Counted from the stretch's first letter, positions 35,946 to 45,066 are shown. The stretch is 64,000 nt of DNA from Xanthocytophaga flava (GCA_030068525.1 JASJOS010000011.1:124001-188000); one strand, 5' to 3'. The notes: generated from the sequence alone by a model not told the origin. Program-made: numbers and translations.

Positions 35946-36076
35946 TTACTTTGCGCGTGTGTACGTATTTATCTATAAAACAGGAATTCACACATCTACG
36001 TAAATATTTCCGGAATCCAGCTCAAGCCGAAAGACTGATTATAACTAATATCTCCAGATTTACTTTGCGCGTGTGT
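35946..36076 (+). repeat. 17-bp direct repeat in a 598-bp non-coding region (35918-36515)
   Basis: ttactttgcgcgtgtgt occurs exactly at 35946-35962 and 36060-36076, each followed by a similar T/A-rich tail. The part tactttg resembles a -7 box. No gene is seen in the region. Confidence 0.5.
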
Positions 36077-36463
36077 GTATATATTTATTGCTAATGGTAC
36101 CTTCATATAGCTTTTCAAAAGACTTCTTTCTGCCGGAATGAAGCACGTCATAATACCAGATCAAACCATTGTCTTAAATTAGCAGGTGATCTCTTGATAA
36201 AATAGCTATAAATCCTCATTATCTTATAGACGCATAAAATACTCTTTACACTTCGTTTTTGAGCACATACCTTTCAGTACAGGATTATCATACTAACCTT
36301 AAAACTCACATAAAATAATTTCTTTGCTTGTTCTTAAATGATTCATTGCCATAAGTTGAGACGTGTATTTCCCATTATAAAGAATCGCTTTTTTATGTTA
36401 TATACCTAATTAACAGAGACTTAGACAGCATTATTATGAGTTTGAAAATCGACAAATAAAAAA

Positions 36464-36484
36464 GGTCAGGCATTATGCCTGACC
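36464..36484 (-). terminator. intrinsic terminator of the 113-aa protein gene
   Basis: ggtcaggca pairs perfectly with tgcctgacc; read on the minus strand it is followed by TTTTTT. Confidence 0.85.
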
Positions 36485-36515
36485 CATAATAACTAGTAAT
36501 TGATGCTATATCTTA

Positions 36516-36857
36516 CTACGCATATGCTTTCTCCTGTTCATCTAACAAAATTTGTCCGGTTTCACAATCGGGACTATTAAGATAGAAATCTCCAAAATCA
36601 CATGAGAAATTAGGTTTAAAATCGTGAGTTCTCCACACTATTTTATTGTTTTCAAAAGAACATAGATTATAGTGTTTATCTGTGTAATAGTCTTCTGTTT
36701 CTATTAAAATATCAATTATGAACTTTCTAAATTTAGATAGATACAAAATGTCATTTGGAGTGAAATAACGTTCGCTTACCTCAAAAGAAGTAAGCACTTC
36801 AAAAAATCCATTTCGATAATCAGAAATGATTTTGTATACAATTTTTCTTGCTTTCAT
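36516..36857 (-). CDS. hypothetical protein, 113 aa
   Basis: A soluble protein rich in Tyr, Phe and Asp, with no signal or membrane helix. A helical start (MKARKIVYKIISDYRNGFFEVL) is followed by an aromatic acidic C-terminus (SCDFGDFYLNSPDCETG). It has its own strong terminator, which supports it as a real gene. Not recognised. Confidence 0.6.
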   Translation of the reverse strand: MKARKIVYKIISDYRNGFFEVLTSFEVSERYFTPNDILYLSKFRKFIIDILIETEDYYTDKHYNLCSFENNKIVWRTHDFKPNFSCDFGDFYLNSPDCETGQILLDEQEKAYA

Positions 36858-36907
36858 CTGAGATTAATTAAATAGGTATACTGAACACTAGTAGAGCGCG
36901 AAAGAAA

Positions 36908-36944
36908 GCCGCTAACTGCTTAGGTTAATAAGCAATGTAGCGGC
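36908..36944 (-). terminator. hairpin downstream of the 79-aa protein gene
   Basis: gccgcta pairs with tagcggc, extended inward by partly matched ctgctta/taagcaa. On the minus strand it is followed by tttcttt. Confidence 0.65.
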
Positions 36945-36965
36945 ATCATAAAACACTGACTAATG

Positions 36966-37205
36966 TTAAGCAGCCAAATTAACAGAACTATTTTCTCTGC
37001 CTTGTTCTTCATGTTCTAATGCCAAAGCTTCTATTGCATCAATAGCGCAAATTATATCCAAATAATGCTTGTCTAAAACGGTTTCGCCTGTTCTTATTGA
37101 TTTACTCAATTCTTTAGCCCATCTTTGCTTTCCCATTTCTCGCATATTTTCCACAACTGATTTGCGAATAACTTCTAAAGTGTTAATTGCTGTTGTCTTT
37201 TCCAT
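36966..37205 (-). CDS. hypothetical helical protein, 79 aa
   Basis: From the ATG at 37205 it has 79 residues. The longer frame to 37355 adds a hydrophobic stretch with poor coding character and is not used. The protein is helical and charged, with TGETVLDKHYLDIICAIDAIE in the middle. No family is recognised. Its neighbours on both sides are small unknown genes of the island. Confidence 0.55.
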   Translation of the reverse strand: MEKTTAINTLEVIRKSVVENMREMGKQRWAKELSKSIRTGETVLDKHYLDIICAIDAIEALALEHEEQGRENSSVNLAA

Positions 37206-37905
37206 TGTAGTAATATTTAAAGGTGAATATTTTTGAATTATTTCCTGATTGGTATTACAAAATTGCACACAGCAAACGACAAATAAAAATAGGTAAAAAC
37301 AGCTTAAATATAGAAATATAGAACTTTTATGATATATTATCAATCCAACAAACAAATCAAGTTAAGTATAGTAGTAAATTGAAATATTCAAATATTGGAA
37401 ATATCTGATGTATATTCTTCAAAGAGTCACTAACATTCTTTATTTATTACAAATTACAATTAGATATATGAAAAGTTAACTTTTACTAAAAAACTAGTTT
37501 AGTATATAGACCTTTGCCTATTCACAGATAGGAAGTGCCAACTATTTATTTTATTGCTTTCTAATAGATAACAAGAGATAGTTTGGATCAGATAGCACTC
37601 TACTGAATGTGTGTAAAGCATATATGTTACAAAAGTCAAATTGTATTATACTAACCTACCCGTCTGTAACTTTTGCGTTTTTCCCTGAAAACCGACCAGG
37701 GGGAGTTACTTGGTGTAACCCCATTACGACATACACATTTCAATTCCTGTTTTCCCAATTTACACCCCACCCGTTTCAAACTTTTGGACCCAAATAAAAT
37801 CACATAAAGGGGGTAGGTAAAAACGAGGTATCGCATTAAAATAAGAAACCCTGCAACGATTGTCACAGGGTTTGCCAGTGTGTTTTTTATAGATAAAACT
37901 GAAAA
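37206..37905. other. 700-bp non-coding region with hairpins
   Basis: No gene is supported; the ORFs here have improbable composition. A GC-rich patch has a hairpin ggg-a-gttac / gtaac-ccc (37701-37722). Another stem, aaaccctg / cagggttt (37846-37873), is probably the terminator of the minus-strand gene at 37906. Confidence 0.45.
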
Positions 37906-38283
37906 CTATGGCGCTTTCAGTACTTTATTGATATTCTCCTGATAATGCATCAACGCATTTTTACCTAGCCGTGATAAGCGATACAAGATATGCTTCTTGT
38001 GCTCAACTTTCTGTTCCACCATATTCTTCTCAACCAATGATTCCATAAGACCGGCAAACAGGATTCTATTTCGTGGGATTTTATCCATACCGGCAAACTC
38101 GCGAATCTTTGACATGTATATCCACTGGTCATTCTGAGACAGGTAGTGAATTGTACAAAGTAGGTTTGTTTCCCTGAAACGCAGTCCATATACCTTTGCA
38201 ATAGATATGTGTGCATTGACAGAAACACCTATACCTAGCGTATACAATATGGAGTTATCAGATTGGTGAGCAGTAGTAACCAC
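37906..38283 (-). CDS. winged-helix (MarR/PadR-like) transcriptional regulator
   Basis: The protein has 125 residues. The central region is a winged helix: ETNLLCTIHYLSQNDQWIYMSKIREFAG, the recognition segment RNRILFAGLMESLVEKNMVEQK, the wing VEHKKHILYRLSRLG and a final helix NALMHYQENI. The closest general pattern is MarR/PadR. It is divergent from the 203-aa basic protein gene, 269 bases away, so it may regulate that gene or the island. Confidence 0.62.
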   Translation of the reverse strand: MVTTAHQSDNSILYTLGIGVSVNAHISIAKVYGLRFRETNLLCTIHYLSQNDQWIYMSKIREFAGMDKIPRNRILFAGLMESLVEKNMVEQKVEHKKHILYRLSRLGKNALMHYQENINKVLKAP

Positions 38284-38552
38284 AATGTTATGTGTGTGTC
38301 TTGTTGATCATTAAAAATACGAAAAATTACTGACTTTTTTTTGTATCTTAGTGCTTGAAACGTTTCACCACTTTTTGATGTAAAGCGTCTGATATAACGT
38401 ACTCAGATCCTTTCGAGAACATACAATTAATATCCCTTTCTGCCTTAATGAGTGTCAGAAAATAAAGAGTAGTACCCCCAAGGTCTTAATGAGACACAGC
38501 GCGGAAAACAATTCCTTTTAGACTTACTGTATAACCAGCAAACAATAACACT

Positions 38553-39164
38553 ATGGCTATTTCATTTGGACGTAAATCATCTGGCCCAGGTCCAGGAGAT
38601 AAAACAGTTTCAAGATCATTTAAGAGAAACGCAGATGGTTCTGTGGACGTTGAAGTGTCAGAAAGGACCAGTCAACGCCCTAAGGCATCTTATAATTCAG
38701 CTGGGGGTAAATCTAAGGCTCCAGTTAAAAAATCTATCGGATTCGGTTCTGGTAGCCAAAAGAGTAAAAATACAGGCTCTGCATCAAAGAAGGTTCAACC
38801 AGGTAAAACGACTGAAGTAAAAAGAGTTTTTAAGTTTGAGAAACTTCCATCTGAGCCAGTACAAGGCGAAAGGATTTCTACAGGAAAGAAAATGCCCCTA
38901 CAAGACAAATCTGAGTTAGTAAATTCCGGAAAGAATAAAGTGGGTAAAATGTCGGCCTCTGAGGTTGCCCGCAGACAGGTGGCCGGAGAAGGATCTACGT
39001 ATGATATTATGAAGAAAGGCCAGAGCCAGGGACGTGGCTCAGCGTATTCTGTGTCGGGTAAAAATATAGACCAGGATTCAAGTATAGAACCGGCAGAAAG
39101 CAACATCAATAAAGGCAGAACGACACAGGGACGTGTGAGAGATAAATACGGAAAGAAAAGGTAG
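38553..39164 (+). CDS. basic, disordered low-complexity protein
   Basis: The protein has 203 residues, rich in Lys, Ser, Gly and Arg, with no hydrophobic core. It looks intrinsically disordered and nucleic-acid- or polyanion-binding (VSRSFKRNADGSVDVEVSER and ending GRVRDKYGKKR). A terminator follows, shared with a convergent CAP gene. The type resembles DNA-binding or core-type proteins of mobile elements. Unknown function. Confidence 0.55.
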   Translation: MAISFGRKSSGPGPGDKTVSRSFKRNADGSVDVEVSERTSQRPKASYNSAGGKSKAPVKKSIGFGSGSQKSKNTGSASKKVQPGKTTEVKRVFKFEKLPSEPVQGERISTGKKMPLQDKSELVNSGKNKVGKMSASEVARRQVAGEGSTYDIMKKGQSQGRGSAYSVSGKNIDQDSSIEPAESNINKGRTTQGRVRDKYGKKR

Positions 39165-39185
39165 GTATATATTAGATTTGATTGT

Positions 39186-39212
39186 AAGGGTTTCAGGATG
39201 AAACCCTTTTTT
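39186..39212. terminator. terminator between convergent genes
   Basis: aagggttt pairs with aaaccctt, with a T-run on the plus strand. It overlaps the last bases of the CAP gene. Confidence 0.75.
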
Positions 39213-39915
39213 ATTTGCTTTTAAGTACCACTCCCAAAAAACCTTCTTTTTGAGAATATCCAATTCCAGCAAAATGTTCCGTTTCTGTTAAGATATGCTC
39301 TCTATGACCATATGGAGTTCTCTGATGAAATAGATTTCCATCATCAACAAGCCACCCTGTAACATACTCACGAGCTATAATAGAATTATCAATATCTATT
39401 GACCCACCATATGCACTTTCTGGATAAGGAGGTCCATAATGCCCAACCATACCAGAATCGGCAATCTTAAACGCATTCTCTTTAGCAAGCACAGAAAGTA
39501 AACTATCTGGTTGTAAAATTGATAGTGATTTACACCCTGATAGTCTATCTATACAGGATTTTACAAATACAGGATCACCATCTCGCTGTTGTATGTACTT
39601 TACATATTTAGAGGGATTAGAACGGCACATGTTAACCTCCAGCAATACTTCTTTCTCAAAACTGTTCATGAAACCGACCTTATTGCCTGTATTTAATAAT
39701 TTGATATTCCACCCATCAGCAATCCTTTGTTTCATTCGTTTGATAGAATCTATTTTTTCAAGAGCGATAATCTCAGCTTCTGTTTTAGAGATTGCTTTCT
39801 CTTCTATGACAACAACTTCATAGTTTGTACCACCTTCAGAATAAGAAGTCCTTTTGATTGTAGATTGAGCACAAATTACAGAAGGGAAAAGTATAAGCCA
39901 GAATATTAGTTTCAT
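39211..39915 (-). CDS. exported CAP/SCP-like domain protein
   Basis: The protein has 234 residues with a signal peptide (MKLIFWLILFPSVICAQ). The CAP domain has the typical helix EVLLEVNMCRSNPSKYVKYI, the His motif MVGHYGPPYP with the SAYGG loop, and HRTPYGHREHILTETEHFAGIGY near the end, close to the canonical HNxxxCGHYTQ-like signatures. A paralogue of the gene at 35282, which has changed motifs. CAP proteins of Bacteroidota are exported and variously proposed as proteases or lipid binders. Last gene of the long minus-strand run. Confidence 0.82.
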   Translation of the reverse strand: MKLIFWLILFPSVICAQSTIKRTSYSEGGTNYEVVVIEEKAISKTEAEIIALEKIDSIKRMKQRIADGWNIKLLNTGNKVGFMNSFEKEVLLEVNMCRSNPSKYVKYIQQRDGDPVFVKSCIDRLSGCKSLSILQPDSLLSVLAKENAFKIADSGMVGHYGPPYPESAYGGSIDIDNSIIAREYVTGWLVDDGNLFHQRTPYGHREHILTETEHFAGIGYSQKEGFLGVVLKSK

Positions 39916-39974
39916 GTTTATTGCCTTTCAGATTTATACTTATTTCTCCAGCAAAGTGACTCTGGCTTTTATAC

Positions 39975-41801
39975 CTAGAATTCTGTTGGTTGTAAAATGA
40001 TACCTTCTTTTTCCTGGTTAAGTATATAGGCTCTTTCCAACTTTTTCGGATCTAGATCCTTGTACTGATCCAGTTTTTTATACTCACTAATAATCGCATT
40101 CAGATCCTGCTTACTGATGGGTTCAAACTTCATATCACGCCCATATATTTGTTTTGCCTTCTGACGCATGGCATTCTCTAACTGAGAGGCTTCTGCGGGT
40201 TTTTCTGAATAAAATTTCTGCTGAAAGTCTACATTTCCCTGTGTTGCTGTTTTCATCGCATCAAACGTACGTTCATCGGGAATGAAGGTGATAGTTCGAT
40301 TGGCTTGTGTGATTTTGGTTCCCTTATCACCCCGCGAACGCCTTGACTGAGTTGCCTGGCTGGCTGTCCCGATTTCCTGATCCGGCGCATCGTTTTCCAC
40401 GACTGCTTTGTCAACAATGGTACCCGTTACAATAGGCGAGAAGATAAACTTGCGCAGATCTTCCTTGTTTTTGATATTGCCAATGTCAGACAACTTCTTG
40501 GTCAACGTCCCAAGTACAGGATTACCAGATGGTGTAACGATACCATAGCCCAGATGACGAGCATCCACATCCACACTGGAGGTATTGCCAATGGCAGCTT
40601 TCAACCCTTTATCAGAGAAGAATATATTTTTCGGATTTACCTTCAGCATCTGACCATCCACTACATTATTACCCCTGATGGATTTAAGATTAAATCCGGC
40701 AGTCTCATTGTTAATCACCTTGCCTCTCTGCGTATCGGTTGAACCTCTGGAGACAGACTGGGTAGGTTGCACTAATTGCTGCAAACGGCCTCTGGTTTTG
40801 TCTGCTGCATCCGGTTCATCATACAACTTGGAGAAGTCGTAATTGTAATCTGCCTTGGCATGTAGCAATAAATCAGACTCTGCCATATCTGAAATACGAT
40901 CCGCCACCTTTTTCTTATTGTAGGGATTGAGCTCAGGATTGTTTTTAAAATCATTATAAATTTGCTCTACATCTACATTTCTACCTGCCAGACGTTGCTG
41001 AGCCGCATGTTGTTCGGCCTCTCTGCGAAGTTGGCTATCAGCCTCATTCATGTACTTATTGTACAAGATAGCCCCTCCATTGTTTCCTCCAAAAGATAAA
41101 TATTCAGCAATCACCTTATCCCGATCCTTTGGATTCATGTAAAAAGAACCATCTGAACGTCTTTTAATCGGGAAGGTAGAACTTATGGTCGTACCCTCTG
41201 AAGTAGTAATATCTCCTCTTTCCCGTTGCTCCTTCTCACTCAGTTTCTTTTCCTTCAGTGTGTCCAGGTATTTTTGTGTAAAAACAGGGTTATTAAATAA
41301 GTTCGTATTTTTCTTCGGATCAATGTCTTCCAGTGTGGAATCCATATTCCGGTTTTCCAGGTTGACATCCTTTCCCATGTATTTCTGCATGAGAATGTCC
41401 GATTGGTCGGCTTTGTTGATCCATTCAGGCATCTTGGCAATTTCATCCTTGGCGTTCTGCATCTTAGCCGCATCCGTCTTGGATTTAGCCAGAAGATTGT
41501 CAATACGACCTCGTTCCTTTATATCTTCAAAGTCAACTTGTTGACCAGAATGTTTTTTAAGCTTAATACGATCTACAAATGGGCTAACATAATTTCGCTT
41601 TACAAATTCTTCATCTACTTTTTCTGCATCTCCCACAGTGAGTTCATCAAACGCCTTTTTTCGGTCTATTTCATCCTGAACTTCTTTTTTGGCGCGTGCT
41701 TCCTGCTGTGCTAGTACTTTTTGCTGGAGAATTGTATAATCTAATGGTTGAACCTGGCGTTCTTCAGGAAATGCTGCTTGTCTAAATTCTCTGTATGCCA
41801 T
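39975..41801 (-). CDS. large phage-like or mobile-element structural protein
   Basis: The protein has 608 residues, hydrophilic and mostly helical, with no signal or membrane helix. The start (FPEERQVQPLDYTILQQKVL) and a long charged coiled region (LLAKSKTDAAKMQNAKDEIA) recall internal virion or minor structural proteins of Bacteroidota phages and phage-like elements. The C-terminal half has repeated Gln/Asn-rich strands and a DNA-like basic linker (SQATQSRRSRGDKGTKITQ). It follows the ATPase, primase-like and small genes in the same orientation with spacings of 10 bases or less. The assignment is by gestalt only. Confidence 0.5.
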   Translation of the reverse strand: MAYREFRQAAFPEERQVQPLDYTILQQKVLAQQEARAKKEVQDEIDRKKAFDELTVGDAEKVDEEFVKRNYVSPFVDRIKLKKHSGQQVDFEDIKERGRIDNLLAKSKTDAAKMQNAKDEIAKMPEWINKADQSDILMQKYMGKDVNLENRNMDSTLEDIDPKKNTNLFNNPVFTQKYLDTLKEKKLSEKEQRERGDITTSEGTTISSTFPIKRRSDGSFYMNPKDRDKVIAEYLSFGGNNGGAILYNKYMNEADSQLRREAEQHAAQQRLAGRNVDVEQIYNDFKNNPELNPYNKKKVADRISDMAESDLLLHAKADYNYDFSKLYDEPDAADKTRGRLQQLVQPTQSVSRGSTDTQRGKVINNETAGFNLKSIRGNNVVDGQMLKVNPKNIFFSDKGLKAAIGNTSSVDVDARHLGYGIVTPSGNPVLGTLTKKLSDIGNIKNKEDLRKFIFSPIVTGTIVDKAVVENDAPDQEIGTASQATQSRRSRGDKGTKITQANRTITFIPDERTFDAMKTATQGNVDFQQKFYSEKPAEASQLENAMRQKAKQIYGRDMKFEPISKQDLNAIISEYKKLDQYKDLDPKKLERAYILNQEKEGIILQPTEF

Positions 41802-41811
41802 AGCTATAATG

Positions 41812-42216
41812 TTAATTAAATGAAATTAGAGGATTAATAATGGAAGTCCGCTGTTGTTTGAGTGCAAGGATTGATCTATACAGACTTGCAAACAATGTAT
41901 ATTCACCTTTATTCGAAGCATCCATATTTGTTCGCTCAAATAAGCCTATTGGCGGGCTATCCGGATTTAAAATAACCTTCGTACAAACTTGTATCATTCT
42001 GGAGTAAAAGTCCTGACATGCCTGTTCTTCATTAAGAAGAATCCAGTCAGAAATAAAAACCATAGCATCTTCTACGCTATAAATTTCACCTTTATAGCAC
42101 CACGCAAACGAATCAAACATGCTGGCATTGCAATGAATAAGCTCTTGCAAAAAAATCTCTCCTGATTCGGAAGTTATACCTCTTTCTGAAGGATTATAAA
42201 ATAGCCTTACTTTCAT
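41812..42216 (-). CDS. hypothetical protein, 134 aa
   Basis: A soluble protein with a mixed alpha/beta pattern (MKVRLFYNPSERGITSESGE, then helices with FISDWILLNEEQACQDFYSRM). Its start overlaps the 3' end of the 123-aa gene by 23 bases and its stop is 10 bases before the 608-aa gene, so all three are co-translated. No family is recognised. Confidence 0.62.
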   Translation of the reverse strand: MKVRLFYNPSERGITSESGEIFLQELIHCNASMFDSFAWCYKGEIYSVEDAMVFISDWILLNEEQACQDFYSRMIQVCTKVILNPDSPPIGLFERTNMDASNKGEYTLFASLYRSILALKQQRTSIINPLISFN

Positions 42217-42565
42217 CTGTCTGTTTTAGATATAATTCTATTATTTCGAATAGAGAATCCCATAGCTCTTTATTTTTACCCTTATTCCATGATGGATTAC
42301 ACCGATCTAAAAATTTGCGATGCTTGGTTATAAGGATTTTAAGGCTTCGTGGTTTAGTTTGACTAAGTCGAAGCTCAGTTGTATCAACGTCAGCAAAAAA
42401 GGAAAGAAAACGTCTGGTATTCTCAAGCTCAGAATGCGCAATAGCCCAATGGCTTGAATAAGCGTCAAAGACACGTTCCTCTATCCTGACAAGCAGCTTG
42501 GAAAAAGCATTTTTGCCTCCAAACTTCGTGATAGCATCATTAAGCTCACCTTGTATTTTACTCAT
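42194..42565 (-). CDS. hypothetical protein, 123 aa
   Basis: A charged helical protein (VRIEERVFDAYSSHWAIAH, LSQTKPRSLKILITKHRKFL). It overlaps the next gene by 23 bases, typical of tight operons in mobile elements. No domain is recognised. Confidence 0.62.
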   Translation of the reverse strand: MSKIQGELNDAITKFGGKNAFSKLLVRIEERVFDAYSSHWAIAHSELENTRRFLSFFADVDTTELRLSQTKPRSLKILITKHRKFLDRCNPSWNKGKNKELWDSLFEIIELYLKQTDESKAIL

Positions 42566-42638
42566 AGTACAATATTATATTTACTTAAAAATACGAAAAA
42601 AATATGGCTTTTTATGGATCTAACAGCCGTTCATAGAT

Positions 42639-43610
42639 TCAACAAATGGAGTCATCCCACTCCTTCGGATAAGTCCAGAATTCGAGATAATTGAATCGCA
42701 AGAGATAATCTGCCAAGTCTAGGCCATTTTGTCTTTCTTCATCAGTAGCAACTGTTTCAAGTAGGTCTGATACTACAACACCTGGTATTTCTTTCGCCTT
42801 TTCCATCCATTTATCGTAACCATTCAGGTCTGGAAACAAGATTATTTTTCTGCCTTGAAGATGTTTGAACCGATCAGAAGAAATATTGGAGATCCCACCA
42901 GATGCAAGCCAAATCAGATCTGGCTTATAGATAAAAGCAATGACTGCCGTTTTTTCACTTTCTACGATGGCAATCGGTTTATCAGGCGGCTCTATGTCCA
43001 GCAGGTGCTCACCAAAGAAGCATTGTTTCAGATTAAAGTCATCTAGCTTTAAAATACGATGTACCCAATGAATATGATTGAATGGTTGTTTTACTCGTTT
43101 GCCAGTTGCTCTATCATATAACATGATTTTACCCGCTCTTGGCATCCAGTCTGTATCTAACTGCCAGAATACAGTCGCCCCAGACCAATATTTAGAACTA
43201 CCAATACAGTACTTCCTTACAGCTTCTTCAGCTAGTGTAATTCCAAATTTATCAGCCAAGAAAAGAACAAACTGATTGTGATAATAGGACTTCTCATGAA
43301 AGCTTTGTTTCACTATGTCTATATCAATAAAAGAAGGTTGCTTAACAGGCTCTGGAAACTTTTGCGTATTTGGAGTAGCGAGTTCTATACTCTTCACCTG
43401 GGGATTCTCCTGAAAATACTGTTTTGGTGTATAATGATACCCACAATTAGATTCTCGATTACATCGACCTACATGATCTGCCAAATACTCCCCTGTTGAA
43501 TGATTGATATATCTGGTAAATGTCTTTGATTGCTCACAGGCAGGGCATGTATATCGGTTAGCAAGCGTTTTATATGGCTCAAGAATGAAAGTATGCTCAA
43601 TTGTTTTCAT
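42639..43610 (-). CDS. DUF6371/toprim primase-like protein
   Basis: The protein has 323 residues. An N-terminal zinc finger is formed by CPACEQ (C-x2-C) and CNRESNC (C-x5-C), as in phage and plasmid primases. The toprim part has VESEKTAVIAFIYKP and a D-x-D-like segment FPDLNGYDKW. It most probably acts in replication or mobilisation of the element, with the RecA/RepA-like ATPase encoded 129 bases upstream. The gap holds a large hairpin and iteron-like repeats. Confidence 0.82.
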   Translation of the reverse strand: MKTIEHTFILEPYKTLANRYTCPACEQSKTFTRYINHSTGEYLADHVGRCNRESNCGYHYTPKQYFQENPQVKSIELATPNTQKFPEPVKQPSFIDIDIVKQSFHEKSYYHNQFVLFLADKFGITLAEEAVRKYCIGSSKYWSGATVFWQLDTDWMPRAGKIMLYDRATGKRVKQPFNHIHWVHRILKLDDFNLKQCFFGEHLLDIEPPDKPIAIVESEKTAVIAFIYKPDLIWLASGGISNISSDRFKHLQGRKIILFPDLNGYDKWMEKAKEIPGVVVSDLLETVATDEERQNGLDLADYLLRFNYLEFWTYPKEWDDSIC

Positions 43611-43626
43611 AAACTATTAGTAGGCT

Positions 43627-43735
43627 TCATTGGTAGGCTATTGGTATGTATTGGTAGGTTATTAGTTGGTAGGTATTAGTTGGTTGGTAGGTGGTGGTAT
43701 ATATAACCACCTACCAACCAACTAATACCTACCAA
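43627..43735. repeat. iteron-like direct repeats and 30-bp perfect inverted repeat, candidate origin
   Basis: From 43627 several copies of ATTGGTAGG-type strings occur (with variants such as ttggtatg), leading into the left arm at 43666-43695. The right arm at 43706-43735 is its perfect 30-bp complement with a 10-base AT loop. The structure sits exactly between the toprim and ATPase genes. It is a candidate replication origin of the excised element; a terminator is less likely as there is no T-run. Confidence 0.7.
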
Positions 43736-43739
43736 CCAA

Positions 43740-44876
43740 TTAACTACTATCACTATCTTCCAGAGTAAGTACATAAACTGAATTTCGTGTTGAACCACTA
43801 ATAGTCAAATATCCAAACTCAACAGCTGTCTTTAATGCATTCTTGGCTTGCCACTCTGTCTTCCCATGTTCATTGATTAAAATCTTCTTTAGTTCTGTTG
43901 CTGCAATCTGAGTGGTTTGTCTTTTGACAAATATTTTATTGATAAGATCTCGAATTAAAGTGGAAGAAGGTTTTTGAGAAGGGAGATGACTAAAAGAGGT
44001 AGTAACAGCATTAAACATTGATAAGGATTCATCCCATCCAAATGCTTGTATGGCAGCTTGATCTGCATGACTTAATTTACCATTATCAAAATCACTGGTA
44101 ATTAGTCTAACTCCATCTGTAGTTTTCTGAATTAGCAAAACAGCGCGAGACCATCTACACAAAAACGTACCTAAATGTCCAACTGGTTTTGTTGTCCCCG
44201 GGTTAGGGTGTAGTGTTGTTATGAGGCATAAATTATATTTAGCAGCAATAGCACGGAGCCATCTGACACATTCTATACTTTGTTCCAGATTGTTTGCATC
44301 TATAACAAAATCAATGGCGCCATCAATAACTAGAAAAGTGTATTGCTTAGCTTCCAAAAGCCTTTCTAATTCTTTTCGCCTATCTTCAACCTTAGCAATT
44401 TCAATAAAACATCTGAAATCTGCGCCTTTCAACTTTCCATCTTGTATTACATTCGAATCCTGGCCAAGTCTTTTGAAAATCCGTTTAAGCGAACTATGAG
44501 CATCATCTTTAGTACGTTCAGTATCTATTATTAAACATCGGCTTAGCTCATTTGCTGACGGTATACTGAAGTTGAGCGTCCCCATTGCCTCTGTACTAGT
44601 AACTGCACTTATAGTGAGGGTTGGAAAAACCTCCATTACATTTGTTTTCCCTGTTCCAGGGGCTGCGGTTAATAGAAGTATTTCACCTGGCCTGATTAAT
44701 TCAATTCCATTTAGAGAAATACCGGATTGCTGATTAACTGGGGTATAATTTAATGTTAGTTCATAACTAGTTTCTAGTTCCGATTGCAGCAAGTTTGATC
44801 CCTGATGAGAAGTGGGATGATCTAACAATCCATCCATATGGGAACGGATTCGATCTGCCAATACATCATTGTTCAT
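43740..44876 (-). CDS. RecA/RepA-like AAA ATPase of the element
   Basis: The protein has 378 residues. Walker A is LLLTAAPGTGKTN (about residue 70-83) and Walker B YTFLVIDGAIDF. The fold reads as AAA_25/RepA type hexameric helicase or DNA-repair ATPase, with a C-terminal winged-helix stretch (ATELKKILINEHGKTEWQAK). It is paired with the toprim protein and a putative origin, so it is probably the replicative helicase/initiator. Its stop overlaps nothing, but the start overlaps the upstream 66-aa gene by 11 bases. Confidence 0.85.
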   Translation of the reverse strand: MNNDVLADRIRSHMDGLLDHPTSHQGSNLLQSELETSYELTLNYTPVNQQSGISLNGIELIRPGEILLLTAAPGTGKTNVMEVFPTLTISAVTSTEAMGTLNFSIPSANELSRCLIIDTERTKDDAHSSLKRIFKRLGQDSNVIQDGKLKGADFRCFIEIAKVEDRRKELERLLEAKQYTFLVIDGAIDFVIDANNLEQSIECVRWLRAIAAKYNLCLITTLHPNPGTTKPVGHLGTFLCRWSRAVLLIQKTTDGVRLITSDFDNGKLSHADQAAIQAFGWDESLSMFNAVTTSFSHLPSQKPSSTLIRDLINKIFVKRQTTQIAATELKKILINEHGKTEWQAKNALKTAVEFGYLTISGSTRNSVYVLTLEDSDSS

Positions 44877-45066
44877 TAACTCCCTCCTTTTCGACCTCTC
44901 TAATAATATTATTCAACTCAACTTTATCCAAGGCATATCTTTTAGAAAGGAGATTTAGCCCATTATCTGAGAACTTAAGGCCTAAAGGACTTGTGGCTAT
45001 TGTCTTTCGACAAAATTCCCTGAAAAGTCTTTGGTTCTTAAACAGTTCATTCTGAGAATTTATCAT
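44866..45066 (-). CDS. hypothetical small protein, 66 aa
   Basis: A charged helical peptide (FKNQRLFREFCRKTIATS, IIREVEKEGVNEQ), translationally coupled to the ATPase gene by an 11-base overlap. Its place upstream of the ATPase in the replication operon supports it as real. Role unknown. Confidence 0.55.
   Translation of the reverse strand: MINSQNELFKNQRLFREFCRKTIATSPLGLKFSDNGLNLLSKRYALDKVELNNIIREVEKEGVNEQ

Noticed and set aside
37609-37797. 62-codon ORF
   Set aside because: Composition improbable (Pro/Phe/Thr-rich), overlapping another ORF on the other strand, no promoter; treated as non-coding.
43627-43735. CRISPR array
   Set aside because: Repeats are short, imperfect and not separated by spacers of constant length, and they form one large inverted repeat. 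No cas genes are nearby.
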